Position numbers and translations under genes: made by a program
Part shown: piece after piece, positions 44,538 to 55,700 of the stretch
How positions within the stretch are numbered: position 1 is the stretch's first letter
Layout: each line of letters starts with the position of its first letter
Source of the DNA: Polytrichum commune
Lineage: Eukaryota; Streptophyta; Polytrichopsida; Polytrichales; Polytrichaceae
Length of the DNA: 64,000 bases
Direction of reading: 5' to 3'
NCBI GenBank assembly: GCA_950295325.1
Contig: OX485806.1
Location: forward strand, 24,426,001 to 24,490,000
The notes under the pieces: generated by a model
The model's input: only the letters and a program-made list of their open reading frames with translations
The model's database searches: none
Told to the model about the DNA's origin: nothing

Positions 44538-45967
44538 TGTAACGTATCTCAGAAATAATGAGAGCCAAGAGTCATGTTCCACCCAATCTTAGAGCTTATA
44601 TTCTTGCTCCTACTATGAGTTGAGGCTCCCTTCAACTAGTAGTGCAAGATATACCACTAGCTCTCCCTCCATGCCTTTAGGAAAACTCTACGTACAGTTA
44701 ACTCATGATCATTACTTACGAGGTGATAACCTAGTGTAACACCATAGTCTCAACTAGTAGTAACTCCCTATACCTTGTAGAACTATTAGAGCACCTAGGG
44801 TGGAGCCTCTAGTCTTCTAGCAAAGGAGTTTAGTTGAACTAGAGGTTGTAAATAATAAATGAATAATAAGTAAATACACATTACATACGCTAATGCCTCA
44901 AATAATATCCCTTCTTACATTCATGTTAAGTTCGTACATGGTATAGAGAGTCCAACCGCTGGGTGTCGTAGTACCATGGTATTTTTAATGTTTTATTTTA
45001 TTATTTCAAGATGTGTGTCATGAACTCGTTATCATAATGATACTTAATTTCCATTAAGAATAAGTGAGAATGTAGTTAAATAATTCATTTCTCAAAATGG
45101 GATCTTGAAAACAAGGAGATAATTTGAAAATGGCTTACCTAAACTACCAAGATGTATAATATAGATGAAATTCATCGTATCAATTCACAAAAGCAAGAAT
45201 AGAAACAAAGGACTCAACTGCACGGTATCAAAATTGTAAGGCATGTAGGTCTAGAGTGACCAACAACATGAAATGGGTTCTAGCATAGAAATACATACCT
45301 ACATTTGAAATGTGCATTTTTCAAAGTACATGTGTATGTATGTAAGAATCTCTATGAGCATCTTTTCAAGAGTTCCAAAGGCATATTTTCAGCTAAAAAG
45401 CAGATTTCAACACTCATGTTCCCATTTGGATTAGCTAATGTAGTCACCAATATTTTTAATTAATATCAAACCGATATACATATGGTAAAAGTTTGGAAGC
45501 GTCCACTTTAAGTACACATATTAATATGAATGTCAACTTCTTGGTGAAACAAGCATGAATGAAGTGCCTTTTATTCCACGGGCTACTACCACCTTTTGGT
45601 GGGTGATTGATGAATATACAAGCTTAACCAAATTGACTATGCAAAGGTGGAAGAGAAGGGGAAAGGGGGGTTACCGCCTGTAGTGAGGGTAAGTATGGGA
45701 GTGTATGTTGGAGGAGGCTTGAGAATTTTTAGTGAATTTAGTGGGTTTGAGGCACGGGGCGATCACACCCCCTTACATTTCATAGCCACGTGTGATAAAA
45801 GTTTGCTACCCTATATTACATGCCATAGATAATTTTTAAAATTATGATATTTTTTCTACATACACATAACCATTGATAATATCTTTTGTATATTCTTTTG
45901 AAATTTTTAGTCATCTTCATTGCTTTTAGTAATTGTTTTAGTTCAATGTTGCGTCATTCTCGTTACA
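44538..45967 (-). repeat. 5' LTR of the outer Ty3/gypsy element
   Basis: The inner border is set by the primer-binding site. The outer border is inferred from the inverted termini TGTAACG (44538) and CGTTACA (45961-45967). If right, AACGG (45968-45972) is one copy of the target duplication and its partner lies left of the window. No gene inside; the ORF at 45647-45832 is not supported. Confidence 0.65.
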
Positions 45968-46333
45968 AACGGTATGTTTTATAAAGAAAACGAATCATCA
46001 AATTTGGTTACCAATTTTTACTATGTAATAGATACTATGTATATCTACTCATGAAAAAAAATCATAAACTTTTGAACCATTTTGGTGATGCTTTATGTAA
46101 AAAGTAGATTTTATTTTATCCTCGGGGGGGGGGGGGGGGGCAGTGTGTTAAAAAGTTAACGATATAGGTGCGAACAACCACTATTTTATAGGGGGGTATT
46201 ACTTTCAATTTTTTTTTTTTTCACATGCTATCATTATGTAAATTTCTACTTTGGGTTAATATAAAAATGGCTTGCATTACTTATAATTCCAAATTACCTA
46301 TTATTCCATACCCTATAGTACTTTAAAGATGTC
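45968..46333. other. Gene-free flank between two LTRs
   Basis: AT-rich with a run of 17 G at 46124-46140 and a T-run near 46210. Nothing coding is seen. Confidence 0.5.
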
Positions 46334-47966
46334 TGTGAGCCCAAAATGGTGCCCACATGTGGTGATTAAGTCTTCGAAACCAATTTTAGTGTGACTTTGA
46401 TGTGCTATGATTATTCACAAAACATAAAAAGAGTGAAGTGTGGTATGGATTTAAGTTTAGGCATTAGAATGTGTTGTGTAGTAATTTCAAGGTTTAACTT
46501 CAATAAGAGGATGCCTTGATTAGGTGAGTGGGGGGTAAGGTGAAGCAAGGTGAGCTCCGCGAGTTAAATGCCCACTTTTGGATCCACCTTGGTAGTTTGG
46601 GAAGAAGGAAGCTTGGTGGATGGGGATTAGTCCCTACTTTGGAGGAGAGGGTTAAAGGATTGTGATTGGAGGTGCCAATCCTCTCACCCTATCCTCACCT
46701 CTTTCCCCCTCTCTCCCTCTCTCCCTCTTTGCTACTTAAGGTGTTTTCTCTCTCATTTCTCTCTCTCTTCATCAAGCGCTCTCAAGGGAGCAAGCTCTTA
46801 AAAGCTTGAGCTACGCGTGTAGGACATTAGTTTTTAGTGAATTTAATTAGTTAAGTTCTCTCTCTCAATTCCTCTCAAGTGGAGTGAGCTCTTAGAGCTT
46901 GAGACAACATGTGGGGATTAGGTAGTTATTTAGTGGAATTAGTGGGTTAGATTAATTCATTAGTAAAGGATCGAAAACAAAGACTTAGGGAAATGCTCGA
47001 TTAGCGGCTAGGGGAGACTGTATCAAGAGGCAACTGGTTAACTGCGGCTGCGACTGCATCGGAGGCAGCTGGTTAGCTGTGGTTGTGATTGCATTGGAGG
47101 CAGCTGGTTAGCTGTGGCCGGGACTGTATCAGGAGGCAGCTGGTTAGCTGTGGTTGTGATTGCATTGGAGGCAGCTGGTTAGCTGCGGTTGCGACTGCAT
47201 TGGAGGCAGCTGGTTAGCTGTGGCCGGGACTGTATCAGGAGGCAGCTGGTTAGCTGTGGTTGCGACTGCATTGGAGGCAGCTGGTTAGCTGTGGTTGTGA
47301 TTGCATTGGAGGCAGCTGGTTAGCTGTGGTTGCGACTGCATTGGAGGCAGCTGGTTAGCTGTGGCCGGGACTGTATCAAGAGGCAACTGGTTAACTGCGG
47401 CTGCGACTGCATCGGAGGCAGCTGGTTGGCTGTGGCCGGGACTGTATTTTGGGTAGCTGGTTAGCTGCGGCTGAGACTGATTAGTTTATATTATTACATT
47501 AGTTTATAGACTATATTAGACTATATTAGTTTATAGATAAGTAGTTGGCCACATTAGGTTAGGTGGAGGCACGTGTGGGTTTCATAAGTAATTGCACTTA
47601 GGATTGATTATGGGAAATAGCGTTTTTTAACGCTTGTATCCTCTCTATTAAATAAATCAAGTGCACAAGTAATGGAGAAGGTGGAGGACTTCCGCGAGGG
47701 GAAGACAAAGGAGGTTGGGTCAAAGTATGCAAGGGGAAAATCATTGAGGGCATGTGCGGCTAAAGCCGCGGGTTGGACTCTTGAGAAAGCCAACTCTAGC
47801 ACAAGCCAAGAGGCCAACATTAATAAAGTACAATGAGTGAGACAATGCATGTTCATTTAAATATGAAAATCACCTTGCATATGGTTCCATGTTGTGATAG
47901 ACAAATGTGATTCTCAAAGTCATCACCCGGACTAGGACGCTTAAGGGTGGTGGATTTGGTCTCACA
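46334..47966 (+). mobile_element. Solo LTR (1,633 bp), same family as 38246-39903
   Basis: Ends TGTGAGCCC...TCTCACA with the duplication ATGTC at 46329-46333 and 47967-47971. Outer thirds align well with the other copy, but the centre carries a different minisatellite (about 47027-47480). Outside the CACTA and the outer gypsy element, in the chromosomal flank. Confidence 0.95.
47027..47480. repeat. 35-37-bp minisatellite, about 12 units
   Basis: Units of the type GGAGGCAGCTGGTTAGCTGT followed by GGTTGTGATTGCATT or GGCCGGGACTGTATCA, arranged in mixed order. GCCGGGACTG is also found in the minisatellite of the sister LTR, so the two arrays share an ancestor. Confidence 0.85.
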
Positions 47967-47971
47967 ATGTC

Positions 47972-48744
47972 CAGTGCCATTTTTGATACCCTATACTACT
48001 CTTAAGCCCAATTATAATTTTTTGCCCCCATGTTTTTTAAATACCCTATCATTTGTTCGCATGTATATTGCTACTCCAACCAATGACTACCCCCCCCCCC
48101 CCCCGAGGTTTTATCGCACGTGGTGTTCAACTTGACAATGAAGTGCACTCTCCGGGGTTTGAGGTGACCTCGAGTTTATAGTAGAAAATAAAACCAAAAC
48201 AACTTTGAGGGTGGGAGATTTCATTTTAAAAGAACAAAAAAAAGAAAAAAAAAGAACGAAAATAAGCAACCAATGATCAAAAACAAAGAAAAATCAAAAT
48301 TCTTGTAACCAAGTTTCTTAAATAGTATACAAGAAAGGAATCTTACTAAATAAATGAATTCCTTACACCAAAAGCATGCCCAAAAAGAATTGGAAACCGA
48401 GTATTGGTCTCCCAATCTCGGGGGGTTCACGGGCGAAAATCGTAGAACAACGTGCCATAAAAAATAGGGTCCAATATATTCACTATAGATAAATTTTGTA
48501 AGAAATGTACATGTAAAATAGGGGATTTTAAAATAGTGAAACATGTTTACATGTAAAATACCATCACCTTATAATCTTTTATGCAAGGTAAATAACCCCC
48601 CCAATAAATAGGTCCCGAACGCACGTGTATGCAAAATATAAGAGGGAGTGAATCCCCCAAGCTCCCAATCCTTTTGGGTTCAAGAAATTTATAGGTACTC
48701 ACATCCCCATAATTGTTAAGGGGTTGACAATTTGCAAACAAAGA
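47972..48744. other. Gene-free flank downstream of the AP2 gene
   Basis: AT-rich, with a C-run near 48090 and A-rich stretch near 48235-48260. Should contain the 3' end of the minus-strand AP2 gene. No other feature is supported. Confidence 0.5.
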
Positions 48745-50643
48745 TCACACTCTATCTTTAGGTTCTAGAACTACTTTAAGGCCAAGTTTGTCATAATGTT
48801 CTATTACATATGGCATCATAAGCTCCACACTCATCGGAAAACGTGGTTTGTCGCAAGCAATCACATCATTTGAAGATGAGGCATTTGTGTTGTCCAATTT
48901 GTTGAGATTGTGAAGATTACGATCCTTATCTACTGTAGATCTTGACGGCTCAAAGTCTAAGATTTCGTCCAAATCTAGCAGAGGTTCCATAGATGTGGAA
49001 CTAAGTGCCATATTAAACCAAATTGAACTTCTACAAGCGTCATTCACATAAGGTAGAATGTCTTGGGTGCTTGGAGGGGCCTTCATGACTTGATGCAGTT
49101 GGTGCACATCTATAAGATCTACATTTATTGTAGAGCTTTCGTCACTCTGCAACATTCATTCCAAAGAGCAATTTAATTGGTGAGGATTGGTTTGATAGAT
49201 TATGGTCACACATGCCGTACCCCTAATAGCTATAAATAAAAGACGTGCACATCAAGACTCCCCATTGTCCATTAAGATTAGAAACTCCCAACTTGGGCCA
49301 CCTTACTTTTAAATACTTAGTTACTTTTGTGAAGAAATTTTGACAAATAAGTAAACCTAAAGCACACAAAGCAAAGAACAACCATGGAATACTACCTAAC
49401 ATATGATAAAGGCCATCTTATGGGTGGTTTGAATGTGATGATAAGTGAGGTTAACCCAACTAAGGAATATGCTACATTAACGTAACTTAACCCCACACAT
49501 GCAGATCCATTGGCGACTACTCTCATATATCATTCCTCTTCTAGTTTTGAATTTGGTTCTAGTTTAGTTTTGGTGCAACATCACTTAAGTTTTTAGCTAC
49601 TCAATTCACAAATAAATGGCAGGTTGAGACGTGTCATGCATAGGTAAAACACTCTAAGAATGTGCAAGTTTATCAAGATGGCCTCTAAGACTATTAGCAA
49701 CTATTCAACAAGGAGGATTTTTGAAATACATACATACCTTTTGATTTGCATTCCACATATTTTGAATCATTCTTTGCTCTCCAAGATGTTTGTCTTCCAC
49801 ACACCTTGTTGTATGTGATTCCAACGCAAATCTGTGAGCATCGCAAACATTAAGATTCAACTGATCATCTCGGTGAATAAATGTGATAGCATTATATGCT
49901 TCAATAGCTTCCTCAGCTGTCTTATAATTACCAATCCACATTTTCTTTCTTGATTTTGGAAGTTTGATTTCAGCTACCCAAGGATGTTTTCGCTCAGGTC
50001 GCCATCGCACACCTTTATATCGCTTCTCATGAATGCCTACCCGCATTTGTTGTTCCCTAGCCATCTTGCGTGCAATTGTCCTTTCAATAGCCCATGTTCT
50101 CTTGTTATGCCCTTGTAAGGATTCCGATGGCCTCAAATCAAAGAAATCAATTTGCACAATCATTTGCATACTATCTGATTTGTAGGTGTTCCTCCAAAAT
50201 GCAAGTGCCTCTAGGGTACCTAATACAATCCTATTTCGAATAGGTTGAAAAAATCTAGTGCCGATTTGATGAAGATTTCCTTGCTTTGCAAAGGATTCAA
50301 GTGTCGGTCCAATTGAAGCTTGGTTGCAAGTGGCATATAGAAGACGATGTTGTGGCAATTCATATGTATCAAATTTGTAATCTTCTAATGTTCGATAAGT
50401 TGAAATAATACCTTCTGAATGACATATTTTCCTATGTATATGGAGAAGTTGCAATCTATAATCACGTCCAATGGAGACATTTGTGACGAAAGAAAGTTTT
50501 CCTACCAGCAAAAAACATCCATCTTGTGATTTCAAATGAATTTCATAGGATCCCTTGTCTTTGTTATGTTGGAAATTTTTTACTCCAAATTCCATTGACG
50601 TCATGGTGTTAGCGACATAAATCAAATTATTACATACATTCAA
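48745..50643 (-). CDS. AP2/ERF-domain transcription factor
   Basis: Two exons on the minus strand: 50643 (or an inner ATG near 50604) to 49738, intron 49737-49147 (donor AAG|GTATGT, acceptor TTGCAG|A), and 49146-48745. The AP2 domain (about 50022-49855) shows YKGVRWRPERKHPWVAEIK, then WIGNYKTAEEAIEAYN. The contact Arg/Trp residues of the beta sheet are present, but the end of the helix (ITFIHRDDQLNLN) departs from the usual AAxxxxGxxAxxNFP. A single AP2 domain gives a DNA-binding nuclear protein of ERF/DREB-like type; a more exact class is not possible. The N-terminal about 200 residues precede the domain, which is long for an ERF, and contain FLLVGKLSFVTNVSIGRDYRL and ELPQHRLLYATCNQA. Full length about 430 residues. 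It may have more upstream exons. Confidence 0.8.
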
Positions 50644-52256
50644 GCATGCTACTCACACAAATGCTTGAATGTCCAATTCAATTGCGAAAATACTTCATGA
50701 ATGCTCTAGATATAACTTCTCTATATAATTATCACAATAGATTTGGTAAAGGTAAACCTTGTAATTAGCAAGACTTAGTTTATCTTAAACTTATTCAAGA
50801 ATGTAGTAAGAAAGAACTACAAAGTTGGCGTAGGTAAAAGTGAATTAGATTCAAGAGATTGCAAAGCAATATATATCATGTTTTTGTTGCCTACATTACA
50901 AGAATAACTTTTGTTTGCTCTTCTAAACTTGTTGGTTACATGTGTTCAACACATTTGTGAGTTTCTGTATTACAAAATTGGAATTTGAGCATTCTATCAC
51001 ATATCCTCAAGAGTTCTCACACATTAACCTTGACATCTCTTCTACAACCTTAAAACTTGTTTCATATGTCATAAGAACTAATGAACATGAGAGGAACCTA
51101 GTAAAACCCACCAAAAAAAGCTAGGGAAAAATCAAAACTTAGTTGAAATGAGACAAGTAGCTAGTAGCAAGAGTGTGACAAGAGACAATTAATTCACATA
51201 TATGCATTGTGCATTGATGACACTGCACAAGATAGACTGTTTATGTGCTCAAACGATAACAATTTATGTATAGCAACACTTAAGGTCAAGGTGCTTCTAG
51301 AACCATGTTGGATGAGTTCAACTCACCACGTGTGTAAGAAGTTGGTGCACAAAGGACCACAGTGCCAAACCATGGACTAAATTGCCAAAAGATGACCAAA
51401 TGAACTCATTGTCAAACCATGGACTTAAACTACCAAAAGATGACCAAATGAACTCATTGTCAAACCATGGACATAAATTGCTAAAAGATGACCAAGTGAA
51501 CTCATTGTCAAACCATGTGATGCCTTCGGAAGGCATCAAGCAACATGAATACCATACGGTGCTTCTTGGTTCATATTCTTTGATGCCGACCTATAATATT
51601 CATGTGGGATTTGGACGGGTCTCACACAATGTACAAATGCCATATTGTAGCATTTCAAAAATAATCATCTATTAAAAGCCAAAGCACATTTAAGCACTCT
51701 ACGATAGTCTTTTCCACAATCCAACCATCCACTTTTCAACCATACTAGAGAAAGTGTTGTCCAAAGCAACCCTTGTGGTTGTCGGTACTTGTAGATTGTA
51801 AGACAATCGGTAGCTAGAAGATTCTTGTTGACCAAGATGATTTTTGGTTATCACCCAAATTACAATAAATAGTCCTATTAGTGTGGACCACAATAATCCT
51901 CTAGAACCCATAGACAAAGACGACGACAACAACACAAGGTCGGCGTTCCCATTAATCCACATGAATTCTCAGAGTGGATTAAGAGTAGCTAATGATGATG
52001 TATTTGCTATATTTAGTCCATTAGAAGAAGTTCAAGGTCGACCCTATGGAATTCTATAGGTATGTAACATGGCATCGTAAACCTATAAACGCAATTGATA
52101 ATAATGCCATGGTTTACCCATGGTTGGAGGTAGACCTTGACCTTTCAATTTACCAACTAGATCTTCCCAATTGTGTTGACATATTTTGAGCACATCGTGT
52201 AATGAAATTGATTTTACAATCCGGGAATCTGTAATGCTTCTAAGACTAAAGATACA
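50644..52256. other. Intergenic region with a 48-bp tandem repeat
   Basis: No supported gene. At about 51364-51517 a 48-bp unit (AACCATGGACTTAAACTACC and GATGACCAAATGAACTCATT) is present in three full copies plus a part. Upstream of the AP2 gene (50644-51000) its promoter is expected, but no motif stands out. Confidence 0.6.
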
Positions 52257-52922
52257 TCAGGGCGATGTCAAACCGGCTAATTCCCTCGAGTGACAGAGTG
52301 TTGTGGCCTCCATGAGGTAGAGGCTAATATCCACTTGATGGTCTAAGTGAAAGGAAAACTTGAGACTCCTTAATATTGCCTTCTCAAATAGTGGTTGAAA
52401 TTTATCTCTAGTGGGGTTGTAAAGTGTGCCTCGTTTTCTAAGAGCAAAGTGGGTTGATCTATGATTTTTAGAGATAGTTGACCACCGTCCAGTGTTGATG
52501 GCAATTCTACGATTCGAGGTGCGGTAAGCAATAATGATCTTGCACTGTGGCGGTGTAAATGATTGCCTCAAGTACAATTCACATTCGTAATTGAGAAAAT
52601 CCTTGAGATGTCGGTAATCTAGTTTCTTCCCCGAGATATGGAAAGTGTTCCACTCTTTAGTAAAAAAAAACCTCTTTGATATTATCAAATATGATTTTTG
52701 ATATTGTTGGGTTGTCCCCATGATGAGCAAGACCCTAGGATGCTTTTCACATGATTGTAGATTTATGCCAAGTGTTAGCCCCTTTTCGGCAAGGTGACAA
52801 GAAAATGAGACTGCTTGATTGACTAACCAAGAGGTTGGTAGGTGGGCAAGCCGTTGTTGAAAACTCACAATTAGCTTTAGAGTGTATAACTCAAGAAGAA
52901 GTTCTCCAAATTCAACCAACAA
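52257..52922 (-). CDS. Hypothetical protein, 221 codons
   Basis: An uninterrupted ORF with protein-like composition (LYLRQSFTPPQCKIIIAY, TNRRIAINTGRW, FSFHLDHQVDISLYLMEA). No recognised domain, signal peptide or clear membrane segment. It stands alone between the AP2 gene and the TMEM254-like gene. It could be one exon of a longer gene, an old pseudogene fragment, or coincidental; the length above 200 codons in an AT-rich region favours real coding history. Confidence 0.4.
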   Translation of the reverse strand: MLVEFGELLLELYTLKLIVSFQQRLAHLPTSWLVNQAVSFSCHLAEKGLTLGINLQSCEKHPRVLLIMGTTQQYQKSYLIISKRFFFTKEWNTFHISGKKLDYRHLKDFLNYECELYLRQSFTPPQCKIIIAYRTSNRRIAINTGRWSTISKNHRSTHFALRKRGTLYNPTRDKFQPLFEKAILRSLKFSFHLDHQVDISLYLMEATTLCHSRELAGLTSP

Positions 52923-54144
52923 AACATGATATGGTTGTTGAAGAACACACTTTGATATAAGATGTCATATTTATCTTCATGCCCTTCTCAAAAGCCTTCG
53001 AATGAGAGTTTTTAAAGTCACCTCCCAAAATTTTAGTGTCATATTTGAAGGTCGGTGCTAATTCTTAACCCTTAACTTCTTGAGAGGCATGTTTTGGGTT
53101 TATGAAAGACTCTTGAAGGCAAATTCATTCAAAAGGAAGATGCAAGGAAGGTCACAATAGGTATCATCATGTTCCTCATGAAATTTTCTTCTCAATGGCA
53201 ATGATCCCATTCAGGATACATATTCCAATATGAGAAGAATCAACTAACTTTTTCCTTTCAACCCTAAATTCATATTATTTTTATTGAAAATCGTCAATAT
53301 TCTATAGACTATATGTCTTGCCTCAAAGTGTTTATCTATTCTTAATATAATTTTGAAAGTTTGGACTAGAATTTTATTGCACATATTTATCACAACTTCT
53401 AGTAGTTTGATGACTCTACATTGATTATAAACAAATTATAAAAATTAATAAATTGATGTGATCTTAATATCAATTGCAACTTAGGTATAATAAAAATTGA
53501 GCTACAGACAACTTACTTTTTAGATAATTTATTGAAATCACAATACGCTCCAGGAAATTAAGGGTTAACATCACCAGGATTAATATGTCCAATTAAAAAA
53601 CCTTCTGGATCAACACCTTGAGTTCTAATATGCAAATTCCATGTAGGTCTAAGCCAAAAGGTATGTTTCTTCAAGAAAAATATTATTAAAACGAAAGTAA
53701 GGGAGGATATCCTTGCTACAATTGAAATCTCAACCTCATGTACATTGGATGCTTACACAACCTTAACCTTGTACAGTGCATGCACGGAGGTGCTGTTTGA
53801 ATTTAAATAAAATGCAACCTATTTTGGTTCATTGAGGGCCAAAACTCATCTTAACACCTCTCTGACATGCCAAAGTGAGTTTAACCCTCAACGAATCAAC
53901 ATAGAATGTTGTTCAAATTGTCATACTATCTCCAAGCGCGCACCAAAAACTTGCCGAACATGGAAAGTGTTGTATGCAAAAACAACCAACTCTTGACCGA
54001 AAGTCATGTTGAGCTATAGAACTGTAGTCTTCAAAATCTTTCAAACTTATAGGCTTTTCTAGAGTTATTTTAATTGGGTTTGACTCTTCATTTCATATTA
54101 TCTACAACCCAGTTTTTAGCTCAAATTTCCAACTTCTGACTCAG
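52923..54144. other. Gene-free stretch upstream of the TMEM254-like exon
   Basis: AT-rich. It would hold earlier exons and promoter of the TMEM254-like gene; none can be proven. A polypyrimidine-rich run leads to the acceptor at 54144. Confidence 0.4.
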
Positions 54145-54597
54145 GTGGAACTACTTCCTGTGGACAACTTGGCTGTCAAGACAATTGGGCCCGACACTAT
54201 GAATGCGAATCTCCCATTAACATATGACCCTCCAGAAAGTGCACCAAGAAAATCTCCTCAAATTGGATTTGAGAGTCCCCCTGTAATTTTGTGGATTGGC
54301 TTAACCCTAGCATTTATTCTTCTATTTATTTCTGCATTTTATCCTAACATATCCCTGTTAGGTCCTTTTGAAATTTTTCACAGAGGCCTTTATTTCATAG
54401 GACCTCCCAAAGTACTGCAAAATGTAGCATATGTTTCAGCATTGCTTCATGTTGTGGAGGCTTCCTACGCTCTTTCTCTAGCTCGGAAATTTGACCCCTC
54501 AAATGCATCTTTGTGGTTTTGGCAAACATTCTACATGGGCTTCTTCTCTTTGTATCTTTTGATGCAAAAGGAAAAATCCAAGGTGGAACAGTGACTT
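54145..54597 (+). CDS. TMEM254-like (DUF4499) membrane protein, last exon
   Basis: The frame opens directly after a CTGACTCAG|GTG acceptor-like site, so 54145 is likely an exon start; an ATG at 54199 (MNANLPLTYDP) would be the first in-frame start otherwise. Stop TGA after about 149 codons. Three hydrophobic segments: ILWIGLTLAFILLFISAFYP, VAYVSALLHVVEASYALSLA and WFWQTFYMGFFSLYLLM. The pattern GLYFIGPPK, HVVEA and FWxQTxxxGFxSLxxL is that of the TMEM254/DUF4499 family of small endomembrane proteins with unknown role. C-terminus lysine-rich (KEKSK). Length is typical. A good host-gene candidate with no sign of disruption. Confidence 0.8.
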
Positions 54598-55204
54598 ATT
54601 CTTGACTTCAAAAAATCACTCAAAGCAAGGATACAATTTGAGGTAGGAATTTGATGTAATTGGTATTGTTCGCCACACTTTATCACCTACACACTCATTG
54701 TAGCACTGGTCCTCATTTGACCAAGTGTAATTAACTTACACGTTCTGGATGTTCAAAGATATCATGTTATTTGCCACTCATTTTTCAAAGTCAAAATTGT
54801 CGAGATTTTTTGTAATAAAATGCGGTCAGATATGGTAGATTAATGCTTTCAGCTCCTTCAGGGTGATGCCCAATACATATACCCAATACAAATGGGTTGA
54901 GCATAGACACTTTTAGTAGATTTTAAAATAAATAAAAAACCAGGAAACAAAGCGATTGTCACTAGCAATTGGCAGGGAATTCCAACACACCAAAGTATGT
55001 CTTCTTTGAATTCCATGTGCAAAAGCTATGAGGGTTCAAAAGTGTATTGGTAGATGACTCAAAGCTAATACATGAGCATGAGTTAAGATGGTGGACATTC
55101 TCAAACTCAATATGTGCTTATTGTGCAAGATTAGGATGTTGGTTTTAGCACCCTCTACCTTAAGGCTAGTGTTCTGAACTAACAACTCTATCCACAAACA
55201 TAGA
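54598..55204. other. 3' flank of the TMEM254-like gene
   Basis: AT-rich; poly(A)-signal-like AATAAA words (near 54815 and 54928). No other gene. Confidence 0.4.
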
Positions 55205-55700
55205 TGTGAGTCCAAATTGATGCCCACATGTGTTGTTAACACTTGTAAAACATTACAAGTGGTGTTTTGTTGATTTATGATTATTCATAAAAATATAAAA
55301 AAGTGGAGCTTGAAGAAAGCTAAGTTTGAAGTATTAGGCTTGTGTGGAGTGAATTTAAGTAGTATGAGGACATACCTTGGTAAAGTGTGGTAGGTAGAAA
55401 GCCAAGGTTAGTTAAATGTTTGAATTAGGATCTTTGTTGATCATTTGAGGGAGGAAGGCTTAGGAGATAAGATGAGAGCCTGCAAAATAGGAGGAAATTT
55501 CGAAGGCTTATCGTGAGCCTTGAGGGTGCTCACCCCCTCAAACTCACTATATAATCCCTCATTCTTCCCTCACTCATCCTCTCTTTCCTTCGTGCTCCTT
55601 GGCACCTGTAGTAAGTTTTTGCTATGACTTTAAAACAACAAAACCCAGGGAACAAAGTCTCCAGGAAGACTGAGATAGTGTCTATAAGGGTTAATGTCAC
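55205..55700 (+). repeat. Diverged LTR fragment related to the 38246/46334 family
   Basis: Starts TGTGAGTCC and shares short blocks with the family (GCCCACATGTG, TTATGATTATTCA, and a T/C-rich stretch after a TATA-like CACTATATAATCC at about 55545). No right border or target duplication was found; the end is uncertain and it may be cut by the element to its right. Confidence 0.45.

Larger units (their letters stand above)
1..45967 (-). mobile_element. Outer Ty3/gypsy LTR retrotransposon, split by a nested CACTA element; 3' part off window
   Basis: Seen: gag, protease and the beginning of reverse transcriptase read on the minus strand from 2784 down to base 1. The same element resumes on the far side of the CACTA transposon (from 43825) with a 5' leader, a primer-binding site at 44525-44537 and a 5' LTR at 44538-45967. 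The AAT duplicated on both sides of the CACTA (2802-2804 and 43825-43827) joins the two halves. The reading frames carry several frameshifts and stops, so this is an old copy. The rest of pol and the 3' LTR lie beyond the left edge. The polymerase type points to Ty3/gypsy; the lineage cannot be told from what is present. Confidence 0.8.

Noticed and set aside
45647-45832. 61-codon ORF in the outer 5' LTR
   Set aside because: Short, Gly-rich, no domain, inside LTR.
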